Shown here: positions 1 through 6,825 of the stretch, one piece after another | How the letters are laid out: the number at the start of each line of letters is the position of its first letter | Numbering within the stretch: the stretch's first letter is position 1 | Made by a program: the position numbers and the translations under genes | Notes under the pieces: model-generated | The model's input: the letters and a program-made list of their open reading frames with translations, nothing else | Told to the model about the DNA's origin: nothing | Databases searched by the model: none | From: an uncultured Bdellovibrio sp. | GTDB lineage: Bacteria > Bdellovibrionota > Bdellovibrionia > Bdellovibrionales > Bdellovibrionaceae | Length of the DNA: 30,823 nt | NCBI RefSeq assembly: GCF_946478835.1 | Contig: NZ_CAMLDV010000025.1 | Span: 1-30,823 of the forward strand | Direction: 5' to 3'

Positions 1-738
1 GGTATTGTTGCCAATACAGTACGGCATTTTTTTGTCAGCGAAGGGTGGATGAAGGCTGAACCATTATTTCCTGTACAAAAAATGGTAACGTTGGGAAGCA
101 CAGGATTATTTGATGCAGTGATATTAGGAATTATTTGCGGTGGGATGGCATGGCTGTTAACAAAGGCGGTGTATGGCGCCGAAGATGCATTTAGAAAATT
201 ACCTATTCATTGGATGTGGTGGCCTGTGATTGGCGGTTTGGTTGTGGGCTTGGTCGGACTTATCGAACCTCGCGCCTTGGGCGTCGGATATGACAACATC
301 ACGATGAGCCTTGCAGGTAAATTGAGTGTGGGCGCAGCGGTGAGTATTTTTGTTTGGAAGTTTCTCGCATGGTCGGTTGCTTTGGGAAGTGGAACTTCCG
401 GGGGGACTTTAGCACCGCTTTTAACTTTAGGATCTGCATTTGGATTTTTAGTGGGAACGGGACTTGCGTTTTATTTCCCAGAACTTCACACAGATGTTTC
501 AACCATGGCTTTGATCGGAATGGCAGCACTTTTTGCCGGTTCTTCGCGGGCGCTTCTTGCATCCGTACTGTTTGCGCTCGAAGGCACGCAACAGCCCGTG
601 GGAATGGTTCCGCTTTTAGGTTGCTGCTCCATCGCGTATTTGGTTTCTTCCGTGTTGATGAAAAACACGATCATGACAGAAAAGATCGCCCGTCGTGGCG
701 TCTCGGTTCCGCATGAGTATTATTCGAATCCGGGGTAA
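1..738 (+). CDS. ClC-type chloride channel/antiporter, 5'-truncated by window edge
   Basis: The reading frame is open from base 1, so the gene starts outside the window and only about 245 C-terminal residues are visible; the first ATG at 49 is internal. The protein is a multi-helix membrane protein of the ClC family, which moves chloride across the inner membrane either as a channel or in exchange for protons. The visible signature is GSGTSGGTLAPLLTLGSAFG, matching the conserved GSGxSGGxFAPxLxxGAxxG block of the anion pathway, followed by GMAALFAGSSRALL, matching the usual GMAAxFAGxxRAPL helix. The protein ends soon after the last helix (YYSNPG), so there is no C-terminal CBS pair on this side. 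Channel versus exchanger cannot be decided because the N-terminal half with the gating glutamate is missing. Family assignment is firm. Confidence 0.9.
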   Translation, partial: GIVANTVRHFFVSEGWMKAEPLFPVQKMVTLGSTGLFDAVILGIICGGMAWLLTKAVYGAEDAFRKLPIHWMWWPVIGGLVVGLVGLIEPRALGVGYDNITMSLAGKLSVGAAVSIFVWKFLAWSVALGSGTSGGTLAPLLTLGSAFGFLVGTGLAFYFPELHTDVSTMALIGMAALFAGSSRALLASVLFALEGTQQPVGMVPLLGCCSIAYLVSSVLMKNTIMTEKIARRGVSVPHEYYSNPG

Positions 739-765
739 AAGAGGGCTTCACTGCCACAGTGGCAG
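736..765 (-). terminator. Possible terminator of the tRNA-Arg transcript
   Basis: On the minus strand the tRNA CCA end is followed directly by a 6-7 bp hairpin (751-765, CTGCCA / TGGCAG arms around a 3-base loop) and then a pyrimidine stretch containing CTCTTTTA. The stem is short and the T-run is broken, so this is a modest candidate. It lies just after the ClC stop codon and could also act on plus-strand transcripts. Confidence 0.4.
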
Positions 766-841
766 TGGTGGCCCCACGTGGACTCGAACCACGATCGACG
801 GTTTAGGAAACCGTAGCTCTATCCTGTTGAGCTATGGGGTC
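766..841 (-). tRNA. tRNA-Arg (anticodon CCU)
   Basis: The minus strand folds by eye into a full cloverleaf of 76 bases including an encoded CCA. Acceptor 5' strand GACCCCA pairs with 3' UGGGGCC; the D stem is GCUC/GAGC; the anticodon stem is ACGGU/ACCGU with loop UUCCUAA, giving anticodon CCU, which reads AGG (arginine); the T stem is CGUGG/CCACG with loop UUCGAGU; the variable region is 4 bases. One oddity is an A-C mismatch at acceptor position 2:71, where a G-C pair is usual for this isoacceptor. The discriminator base is A, as expected for many bacterial tRNA-Arg. The gene is single, not in a tRNA cluster, and lies between two plus-strand genes. Confidence 0.95.
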
Positions 842-845
842 GCTG

Positions 846-873
846 TTGAATATAAATATATATGAGGTAAAAT
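846..873 (+). promoter_or_regulatory. Candidate sigma-70 promoter for the App1-like gene
   Basis: TTGAAT (846-851) and TAAAAT (868-873) are separated by 16 bases, ahead of the start at 900. The AT-rich strip also carries the upstream region of the divergent tRNA on the other strand, so the two promoters would overlap. Based on consensus likeness only. Confidence 0.4.
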
Positions 874-899
874 AAGGCACGCAAGCCATGGAGCTCCGA

Positions 900-1664
900 A
901 TGTGGTTGATCTCTAAAATCCTTTTAATCATTTTGATATGGCCTTCAATGCTTTACGCAAACGAAAAGGCTATTATCATCAGCGGCTTTGATGATGTTTT
1001 ACGTCAGGCTGAAAATACGGGATTAGTTAAATCCGCTGTTAAAATTTTAGAGAAAGACAAAACTTTTGCAGGCATGCCGGAGCTATATTCGGTGATTTCA
1101 AAAGAAGAATCTGCGCCCCATTTTTATCTGGTCAGCGCGATCTCTTCTTGGTTTGAAAAACGTATTTCGGGTTTTTTGAAAGTTTCCGGTTATCCTGAAA
1201 GTCACCGTTATTTGAGAAACTGGCTCACAGAGTGGTCGATTGAAGATTTTAAAATCTCGCGCATTCAAAAAATCATAGAAGAACATCCGCAACGGAAATT
1301 TATCGTGATCTTTGATAACTCGGATCCAAGTATCCAGATGGCAACAATCCTTCATGAAAAATTTGGTGATAAAATCCAGGCCGTTTATTTGCGCGAAGTG
1401 GTGAAAAAAGAAATTCCATCCGTAGCAATTCCTTTCTTTACGGCTTTTGACATTGCAATGAATGAATTCACTTTAGGCCGTATGACAGCTGAAGAGGTGC
1501 AGCAAGTAGGACAAGCGATAGTCAAAGAAACCCACGCAGAGCAAATAATTCCTTCTTATGCTCTTTGTCCCTCAGAATTAAGATGCAATGGCATCAGCAC
1601 CGAAATTGTGTCCGTATGCCAGGACGTGCAAAAACATTTGCAGTCCGTATGCGCCCAGCGCTAA
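900..1664 (+). CDS. Exported App1/DUF2183-like protein with degenerate catalytic motif
   Basis: The protein of about 254 residues resembles the App1 (DUF2183) phosphatidate phosphatase catalytic domain of the HAD type. Seen in order after a signal peptide (MWLISKILLIILIWPSMLYA): IISGFDDVLRQ in the place of the family's ISDIDDTI nucleophile motif, FYLVSAISSWF in the place of the FYLVSxSPW motif, a middle segment ending KFIVIFDNSDPSIQ like the family's FILIGDSGxxDPEIY, and IQAVYLREV like the IYIRxV strand. The first aspartate of the DxDxT motif is Gly and the Thr is Val, so normal phosphatase activity is doubtful. The C-terminus adds four cysteines. I chose ATG 900 over ATG 888 because GGAG at 890-893 sits 6 bases before it and the signal peptide then starts cleanly. 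It stands alone; it overlaps the tail of the small minus-strand gene by 4 bases. Confidence 0.7.
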   Translation: MWLISKILLIILIWPSMLYANEKAIIISGFDDVLRQAENTGLVKSAVKILEKDKTFAGMPELYSVISKEESAPHFYLVSAISSWFEKRISGFLKVSGYPESHRYLRNWLTEWSIEDFKISRIQKIIEEHPQRKFIVIFDNSDPSIQMATILHEKFGDKIQAVYLREVVKKEIPSVAIPFFTAFDIAMNEFTLGRMTAEEVQQVGQAIVKETHAEQIIPSYALCPSELRCNGISTEIVSVCQDVQKHLQSVCAQR

Positions 1665-1768
1665 GTGCATCCGCGGATAAGATAAAGAACCAGTAAAATA
1701 GGAATTGGAACTCCTATCAACCATAATAAAATCCAACCGATTTTGCCGGATTGATTATTGTTCGCCAT
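1661..1768 (-). CDS. 35-residue single-helix membrane protein
   Basis: A 36-codon frame on the minus strand encodes a short polar N-terminus (MANNNQSGKIG), one hydrophobic helix that includes the pattern GVPIPILLVLYLIRG, and the ending CT. A near-perfect ribosome site, AGGAGG, lies 5 bases before the ATG, which argues strongly for translation. I recall very similar tiny proteins with a GVPIPxLLxxYLxRG core as unannotated hypotheticals in diverse proteobacteria, but I cannot confirm this by search and no function is known to me. The stop codon overlaps the stop of the App1-like gene tail to tail. A weak -10 like element (TATTATAA, around 1811-1818 complement) lies upstream. It is short enough that automated gene callers often miss it. 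Confidence 0.75.
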   Translation of the reverse strand: MANNNQSGKIGWILLWLIGVPIPILLVLYLIRGCT

Positions 1769-1821
1769 AAGTCCCTCCTTGGCCTTACGAAAACTTCAAA
1801 TCTTTCTTCATTTTATAATAA

Positions 1822-1857
1822 GTCGAAAAAAGAAGAAGCCATCTAGATGATGGCTTC
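1822..1857 (-). terminator. Rho-independent terminator of the M1 peptidase operon
   Basis: A perfect 9-bp stem (GAAGCCATC at 1835-1843 with GATGGCTTC at 1849-1857) and a 5-base loop is followed on the minus strand by TTCTTTTTTCG. It begins 7 bases after the stop codon of the minus-strand metallopeptidase gene, so it probably ends the L,D-transpeptidase / truC / peptidase transcript. Confidence 0.85.
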
Positions 1858-1863
1858 CAACAC

Positions 1864-3921
1864 TTACAAGGACTTTTGCAGAGGCGATTGCAGCACAGGC
1901 CATGTGCTTTTTAGAACAGCGGGGCGACCTTGGAAAACCAGGATACCAAAGGTTCCATAGTGCGTAAGGCGACCGGCCCACTCGGCAGGGTTGTTGTCTT
2001 TGCTCCAGCGAACCCACACGATGGGTTGGGCAGGATTGCTCTTTAGTCTTGTGACTAAAACCGTGCTTGTGTTTTCAAGCAAGAACTCTTGACCGTCAAT
2101 CGTCATCTTCTTGTCAGTCAGAGTAAATTTTTGATCCAGAAGTTGAGCCTTCATAAAATTAGCAAAGACTTCTTTGTCTCCGACAAAAACTAACGCTCCT
2201 TCCGAAGCGATCTGCAAAGAGTCTGTCACTGCTGTGAACGTGCTTTTACCTTCGGCGGATTGAGCCCAAGATTGTGCAAACTTTTCGGCATCAGGATTTT
2301 CTTTATCAAAATAAAAATTCACTGAAGCGCTGCCAAGAACGGAGGATAAGGTGGCAGGACGTTCTTCTAAATAAAGATCGCGGAAAAGATGAAAATCGGG
2401 ATCGACAGAAATATGCACGGGCTTGGAACGGCTGACCAATGAGAAGACACCAGACTTATCGGTGAGCCGAGCAAGCTGACGAATTTCCTCTCCAGATTCT
2501 AACTTCCAAACTACAGGAATAGACAAGTCGTACAGTTCAGCCTGTTTTTGAGAAAGCAGATAAGTGGTGCTGTAAGAGCCGTCCAACCATCTCATGACTT
2601 TCACGTCTGTCAGTTCAACTTTGGGAGCACCGGTGCGATCAAGCCATTGCGCGAAGAAGCCCTGCAGATCTTGGCTCGTGATCTTTTCAAAGCTTTTTTG
2701 AACTTCATTAAAAGAAACGCGTTGAAACAGATTCTCAGTATAAAAATCTTGAAGCGCTTTCTTAAAAAGATCTTTGCCGAATTTAAACTCTAACATGTGA
2801 AAGATCATCATGGACTTGCTATAGCCCACAGCTTGAGAGCTGGAATTATGGCGGCCTTTAAACTGGCGCACGGGAAAATCTTTTCCGGCATTTGCAGAAA
2901 CAAAATCACCGTAATTGATCAAAGCATTCATACGATAGCCGCGGTCGTTGCCGACTTTTTCTTGTTGCCAGTAATCCGCCATGTAAGTCGTGAGGCCTTC
3001 ACTCCAGTTGCCTTTTTCATAATCAACGTAAACGCTATTACCCCACCAGTTGTGCAAAACCTCGTGTGGCAAAGAAGAATTTAAAATAAACGGCAAGCGG
3101 ATCACCGTAGGTCCGAGCAAAGTAAAGCTAGGCATTCCGTAACCTGTTTCCCAGAAGTTTTCTACAACGGTGAAGCTGGAGTACGGATAAGGGGAGATGG
3201 TGTTGCTATAGTGCTCAAGATATTCAGGAACCAGAGATAGAAAAGTTTGTGCTAAAGAGGGATCGGCTTTACGTAAAAGAACTTGGATTTTTTTTCCTGC
3301 AACATCGGTTTCATAACTTTGAAAAGGACCCGCCACCAAATAGATCTCTTCTTGCGGATAAATTTCAACAAAGCGGGATGTGCGAATGGCATTAGCAACT
3401 TGAGTGCTGGCAATTTGGCCTTGCACTAAAGAACGCCAGTCCGCCGGAGTTTGCACAGTCACATCAAAACTTTTTTGCGTGTCTAAGAAAAACGGATACC
3501 AGTAAGTGCTACCAAAGAGAGTCGCTCCTTCAGGGGCAATCAAACCATTGCTGCTGTCGTTCACAACAGCATCGTAAATCACACCATAGTAGCTCACCGA
3601 AACCTTGTTGTCCTGAGTTCCCAATTGCAAACCGTATTCAGAGTACGGTTCGTTCGCAGTTCCAGCATGAAGAAGTGTCAAAGAGTCATCAGCACTTGTG
3701 ACCGTAATGCGCAAATCTTTGTGCAGCAAAAAGCTTAATTTGCGAGGAGAATCTTTCGGAAAAGTGAGCGTGTCCTCCGCCTTCAGCATCTTCAATCCTG
3801 GATAAATCTCCACCTGCATTTTGTGATGCAAAGGAGCGGAATGAGACTGCATGGAGACAAGCAAAATAAAAAGAAGGCCGATCACAATCATTAGCTTGTG
3901 AAGAGCTTGCGCTTTGGTCAT
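1864..3921 (-). CDS. Exported M1-family (gluzincin) metallopeptidase
   Basis: The 685-residue protein starts with a signal peptide or anchor (hydrophobic stretch about residues 9-24, ending SMQSHSA), so it acts outside the cytoplasm. The zinc site is HEVLHNWWG (His286, Glu287, His290) with Glu308 in NWSEGLTTY as third ligand, and a candidate transition-state tyrosine in AVGYSKSMM near residue 367. GYGMPSFTLLG near 260-270 stands where classical M1 aminopeptidases have the GxMEN motif, so substrate N-terminus recognition may differ. The spacing from second His to Glu is 17 residues, one less than the classical 18. Residues beyond about 440 form a C-terminal region I cannot assign. The start ATG has GAGG 6 bases upstream. 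It is last in a minus-strand run after truC (49-base gap). Role inferred: periplasmic or secreted peptide degradation; substrate unknown. Confidence 0.85.
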   Translation of the reverse strand: MTKAQALHKLMIVIGLLFILLVSMQSHSAPLHHKMQVEIYPGLKMLKAEDTLTFPKDSPRKLSFLLHKDLRITVTSADDSLTLLHAGTANEPYSEYGLQLGTQDNKVSVSYYGVIYDAVVNDSSNGLIAPEGATLFGSTYWYPFFLDTQKSFDVTVQTPADWRSLVQGQIASTQVANAIRTSRFVEIYPQEEIYLVAGPFQSYETDVAGKKIQVLLRKADPSLAQTFLSLVPEYLEHYSNTISPYPYSSFTVVENFWETGYGMPSFTLLGPTVIRLPFILNSSLPHEVLHNWWGNSVYVDYEKGNWSEGLTTYMADYWQQEKVGNDRGYRMNALINYGDFVSANAGKDFPVRQFKGRHNSSSQAVGYSKSMMIFHMLEFKFGKDLFKKALQDFYTENLFQRVSFNEVQKSFEKITSQDLQGFFAQWLDRTGAPKVELTDVKVMRWLDGSYSTTYLLSQKQAELYDLSIPVVWKLESGEEIRQLARLTDKSGVFSLVSRSKPVHISVDPDFHLFRDLYLEERPATLSSVLGSASVNFYFDKENPDAEKFAQSWAQSAEGKSTFTAVTDSLQIASEGALVFVGDKEVFANFMKAQLLDQKFTLTDKKMTIDGQEFLLENTSTVLVTRLKSNPAQPIVWVRWSKDNNPAEWAGRLTHYGTFGILVFQGRPAVLKSTWPVLQSPLQKSL

Positions 3922-3970
3922 GAATTACCTCTAAAACGGGGACCATATCTACGCCCGCTCTAGAGGGAGG

Positions 3971-4693
3971 TCAAAGGGTATTCGGTGGGTTTTGTGGCGC
4001 ATCCGTGTGATTAAACAAAAGTTGAATTTTCTTCCACTTTTCGCAAGGGGGAGCCTCGATCGAAACCGCTTCGCCACTCCACGGGTGAGTGAACTCCAGG
4101 CGCAAAGCTTTAAGGCATAACCCCTCAATTCCTATATGGTTTCTAAAGAATCGATTGTGGTGAGAATCGCCATGAACGGCATCACCTAAAAGAGGGTGAG
4201 AAATGCGATTGAAGTGACGGCGGATCTGATGATAGCGACCCGTGTGAGGAGTGACCTCCACCCAAGAGTAGCGAGCCGTGGGAAATTTTTTCCCGACGGC
4301 CACGGGAAACTCCACGGTCCCTAAGCGCTTAAAGCTGGTCCGTGCTTCGACAAGATCCCCAGTGGAATCCAGTTCCAGAGGAATTTCGATGTCTCCCGCT
4401 TCCTTTACATAACCGCGCACAACGGCTTGATACGTTTTCAAAGTGGCGCGTTCGGTAAAGAGCTTACAAAGTTTTCCTGCGGATTCTGAAGAAAGAGCGA
4501 AAAGTAACACGCCACTTGTGCCTGCGTCTAAGCGATGCACAGGATACACATGTTGCTTCATCATACGACGAGCGTGATAAAGACAGATTTTATCTCGAGA
4601 AACGCGGTGCTGAACGTTTTCGTGGGGATGAACATGAAAGCCGGAAGGTTTATTCACAGCGATAAAATGTTCATCCTTATACAAAAGCTCCAC
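3971..4693 (-). CDS. truC: RNA pseudouridine synthase, TruC-like
   Basis: The 240-residue protein belongs to the RluA/TruC pseudouridine synthase family. The catalytic block is HRLDAGTSGVLLFALSSE with Asp56 as the nucleophile, preceded by the NKPSG motif at residues 14-18 and followed by TGRYHQIRRHF and HPLLGDAVHGDS, which match TruC. E. coli TruC makes pseudouridine at position 65 of tRNA and is of similar length. There is no S4 domain, which also favours TruC over RluA/C/D types. The start is GTG at 4693, with TTAGGA 7 bases upstream lying just past the stop codon of the upstream L,D-transpeptidase gene (13-base gap), so translation is probably coupled. The exact RNA target is inferred from family resemblance; another RluA-family specificity is the main alternative. 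Confidence 0.85.
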   Translation of the reverse strand: MELLYKDEHFIAVNKPSGFHVHPHENVQHRVSRDKICLYHARRMMKQHVYPVHRLDAGTSGVLLFALSSESAGKLCKLFTERATLKTYQAVVRGYVKEAGDIEIPLELDSTGDLVEARTSFKRLGTVEFPVAVGKKFPTARYSWVEVTPHTGRYHQIRRHFNRISHPLLGDAVHGDSHHNRFFRNHIGIEGLCLKALRLEFTHPWSGEAVSIEAPPCEKWKKIQLLFNHTDAPQNPPNTL

Positions 4694-4706
4694 GAAAAAT
4701 TCCTAA

Positions 4707-5327
4707 CTAGTTTTGTCCCGCCCATATGTAGTAAACGCTGCCGCCTTTAAGCTGCGTCACAAGAGTATTGATATACTTCTCTTCCACAGCGGGGCAGCCC
4801 TGACTGCGACCCAAGGGCTTGTATTGTGGGTCCACGTACCACGCGCCGTGCACGACGATCGCACGATCCATGGCTTGGTCGTTGGTTTTTTCCAATCCCA
4901 CCAAACGCATCGAGCGACCATGCTTACCACTGTATTCACCGCCGGTCACGTACATACCGATTGAAGACATATTGGAACCTTCGACATTGGAAAATTTCTT
5001 CGCCATTCCGGTGTGGCTGGGGTCGGAACCCTTTCCGTGGGCCACCAGATAACGAGTCACAGCGCCGGATTTCATATCGACCACGTACATGCGTTTGTTG
5101 TTGGAGGCCTGAGTGAAATCGATCACAGTCAGATAGTTTTTATTGGAGATTTTATTGTAGTAAACATCGTAGTACGTGAGAGCCTTTTCCAAAGCCTTTG
5201 TGGGAATTTCTCTTTTTGGGTCGACGTAATCGTATTTAGAAAGATCGGCAAGGGGAGGTGCATTTTGAGCGAATGCGGGAGTGATCAAGAATAAGCTCGC
5301 TATAAAAGACATGAGTTGAATTGTCAT
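4707..5327 (-). CDS. Murein L,D-transpeptidase catalytic domain protein (YkuD_2 type)
   Basis: A 206-residue exported protein with signal peptide MTIQLMSFIASLFLITPAFA. The catalytic region is VVHGAWYV (His160) followed by GRSQGCPAV (Cys178), the H...SxGCPA pattern of the YkuD_2 branch of L,D-transpeptidases, with the upstream G-S-N-M-S-S-I-G-M-Y segment typical of that branch. Such enzymes act in the periplasm on tetrapeptide stems of peptidoglycan, making 3-3 crosslinks or attaching amines or proteins. In Bdellovibrio L,D-transpeptidases are known to modify the prey wall as well as its own. I chose ATG 5327 because GGAG lies 8 bases upstream; an in-frame TTG further out lacks support. It heads the run with truC and the M1 peptidase. 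Self versus prey wall as the target cannot be told from sequence. Confidence 0.88.
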   Translation of the reverse strand: MTIQLMSFIASLFLITPAFAQNAPPLADLSKYDYVDPKREIPTKALEKALTYYDVYYNKISNKNYLTVIDFTQASNNKRMYVVDMKSGAVTRYLVAHGKGSDPSHTGMAKKFSNVEGSNMSSIGMYVTGGEYSGKHGRSMRLVGLEKTNDQAMDRAIVVHGAWYVDPQYKPLGRSQGCPAVEEKYINTLVTQLKGGSVYYIWAGQN

Positions 5328-5389
5328 AGTCGTGACTCCAAGAAATGATTTTGACTGTTGCAAATCAGATCGGAGTCCCCGACGAGGAC

Positions 5390-5417
5390 TTGACGTCCTT
5401 CAGAGTTAAACTAGACT
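5390..5417 (+). promoter_or_regulatory. Candidate sigma-70 promoter for the DsbA-like gene
   Basis: TTGACG (5390-5395) and TAGACT (5412-5417) with a 16-base spacer lie just upstream of a strong AGGGAGG ribosome site (5422-5428) and the ATG at 5433. Found by consensus likeness. Confidence 0.5.
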
Positions 5418-5432
5418 TAAGAGGGAGGCGAA

Positions 5433-5999
5433 ATGCGTTACCGAGCGAACCTGTATAGCGATCTGAATTGCCCGTTTTGCTACGCTTTGGAAGAGCGTTT
5501 GGTGGCTTTGCATCTCAATTCTCTGGTCGAATGGAGAGGTGTTCAGCATTCCCAAGGTCTCTCGGTGCCTATGGAGATCGCGAATTATTCTTTAAGTCGT
5601 GCCTTAGAGCGCGAAGTTTTGCAGGTCCGAGAGGTTGCTCCTGAGATTGAAATTTCGTTCCCACTTGGAAAGCCGAACACACTTCGTGCGATTCAATACG
5701 TGATAGCGGCTCAGAAAAAAGACGCGATGTTGGCTCTTGTTTATCGTCACACTCTTGGACGTGAGTTTTGGGTGAACGGGGAAGACATTTCGAATGAAAA
5801 GTTATTGATTGATTTAGCACGCGATCTTGGCATGCCGGATTTGCGCGTGGATACGGCGAGTGAGAGTCTTGCTGATGTTTGGCAAAGGGAGTGGGAGCTC
5901 TTAGGCACGGGCTCGGTTCCTACTTTGCAAAGAGAAGACGGCGAAGTCGCCGTGGGTCTTATGTCTATTGAAGACCTTAAAAAGTTCTTCGACATTTAA
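5433..5999 (+). CDS. DsbA-family thioredoxin-fold oxidoreductase, cytoplasmic
   Basis: The 188-residue protein has a CPFC active site at residues 13-16 directly after the first beta strand (ANLYSDLNCPFCY), a helical insert at about 60-150, and a VPT cis-proline loop (Pro163), followed by the closing strand EVAVGL. This order is the DsbA / 2-hydroxychromene-2-carboxylate isomerase / FrnE layout. No signal peptide is present, so it should act in the cytoplasm, on a thiol or glutathione-linked substrate, rather than in periplasmic disulfide formation. The ribosome site AGGGAGG is excellent and a promoter candidate lies upstream. It is followed by the DJ-1 gene after about 90 bases. Substrate unknown; assignment to the superfamily is firm, the subfamily is not. 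Confidence 0.82.
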   Translation: MRYRANLYSDLNCPFCYALEERLVALHLNSLVEWRGVQHSQGLSVPMEIANYSLSRALEREVLQVREVAPEIEISFPLGKPNTLRAIQYVIAAQKKDAMLALVYRHTLGREFWVNGEDISNEKLLIDLARDLGMPDLRVDTASESLADVWQREWELLGTGSVPTLQREDGEVAVGLMSIEDLKKFFDI

Positions 6000-6090
6000 T
6001 TGTTGATTCGCAAGTCCCCTCGGAAAATTTGAGTTCCTCCTCTGGGTGCGAGATGCTGGTGGTAGTTTGTTTTTGCAAGGAGAACTTTTT

Positions 6091-6825
6091 ATGCGCCATA
6101 AGAAGATACTTTTTGTCTTAACGAGTGCGAGCCAGCTCGGAAATACCGGCCACAAAACGGGAGCCTATCTTTCGGAAATCACTCATGCCTATGATGAATT
6201 CGCACGATGGAATTACGATATTGATGTGATCAGTCCCTTGGGCGGCGAGGTTCCCTTAGATGGTGTGAAGATGGACGATCCCATTAATGCCACGTGGATG
6301 AACGACGAAGAGTTTCTTAGTAAAATCGAAAACACCATGAAGCCTTGGCAGGTGAGTGGCAAAGATTATGGCGTGATCTATTTTGCAGGCGGGCATGGCG
6401 CGATGTTTGATTTTCCAGAAAATCTGCAATTGCAAAAACTGACGGCGGAAATTTTTGAAAACAACGGTGTCGTCAGCTCCGTCTGTCATGGCGCCGCAGG
6501 TTTAGTGAACGTGCGCCTGTCATCGGGAGCGTATCTTGTGAAAGGTCACGAAGTCGCAAGCTTCACGAATGAGGAAGAAGAAACTGTGGGTATGGAAAAA
6601 GCCGTGCCGTTCTTATTGCAAAGCAAATTGGAAGAGCGAGGTGCACATCACACGTCGTCACCGCGGTTTTCTCCTCACGTTGTTAAAAGCGGTCGTTTGG
6701 TGACCGGTCAAAATCCCGCATCGACCACGAATCTCGCAAGGGCCGTCATGGAGGTTTTGGATTTTATCGACGAAGGCCGAAGTGTGCCTGAGCAAAACTG
6801 GTGTGAATGGAGGGCTCCACTGTGA
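6091..6825 (+). CDS. DJ-1/PfpI family protein (Hsp31-like, class I glutamine amidotransferase fold)
   Basis: The 244-residue protein matches the Hsp31-like branch of the DJ-1/PfpI family: an N-terminal strand KKILFVLTSA, a KTGAYLSE segment carrying the conserved glutamate (Glu29), IYFAGGHGAMFDFPEN around residue 100, and the nucleophile elbow VSSVCHGAAGLVN with Cys132-His133. Members act as methylglyoxal-handling glyoxalase III enzymes, chaperones or deglycation-type enzymes; which applies here is not visible. The start is ATG 6091 with AAGGAG 8 bases upstream; a GTG at 6046 in frame lacks such a site. The stop codon overlaps the GTG start of the sigma-54 activator (GTGA), so the two are co-translated. 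That pairing suggests the DJ-1 protein is tied to a transcriptional response. Confidence 0.85.
   Translation: MRHKKILFVLTSASQLGNTGHKTGAYLSEITHAYDEFARWNYDIDVISPLGGEVPLDGVKMDDPINATWMNDEEFLSKIENTMKPWQVSGKDYGVIYFAGGHGAMFDFPENLQLQKLTAEIFENNGVVSSVCHGAAGLVNVRLSSGAYLVKGHEVASFTNEEEETVGMEKAVPFLLQSKLEERGAHHTSSPRFSPHVVKSGRLVTGQNPASTTNLARAVMEVLDFIDEGRSVPEQNWCEWRAPL

Noticed and set aside
888..899. ATG 888 as the start of the App1-like gene
   Set aside because: No ribosome site lies before it, while GGAG at 890-893 is well placed for ATG 900; the four added residues also precede the signal peptide needlessly.
4713..5294. Several overlapping plus-strand ORFs of 77-96 codons opposite the L,D-transpeptidase gene
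   Set aside because: The minus-strand frame encodes a complete, motif-bearing enzyme with signal peptide; the opposite frames lack ribosome sites and recognisable motifs.
6003..6090. Possible sigma-54 (-24/-12) promoter ahead of the DJ-1 gene
   Set aside because: GG and GC dinucleotides occur before the start (GGTAGTTTGTTTTTGC), but the spacing is 12 rather than 10 bases and the flanks do not match TGGCACG-N4-TTGCW.
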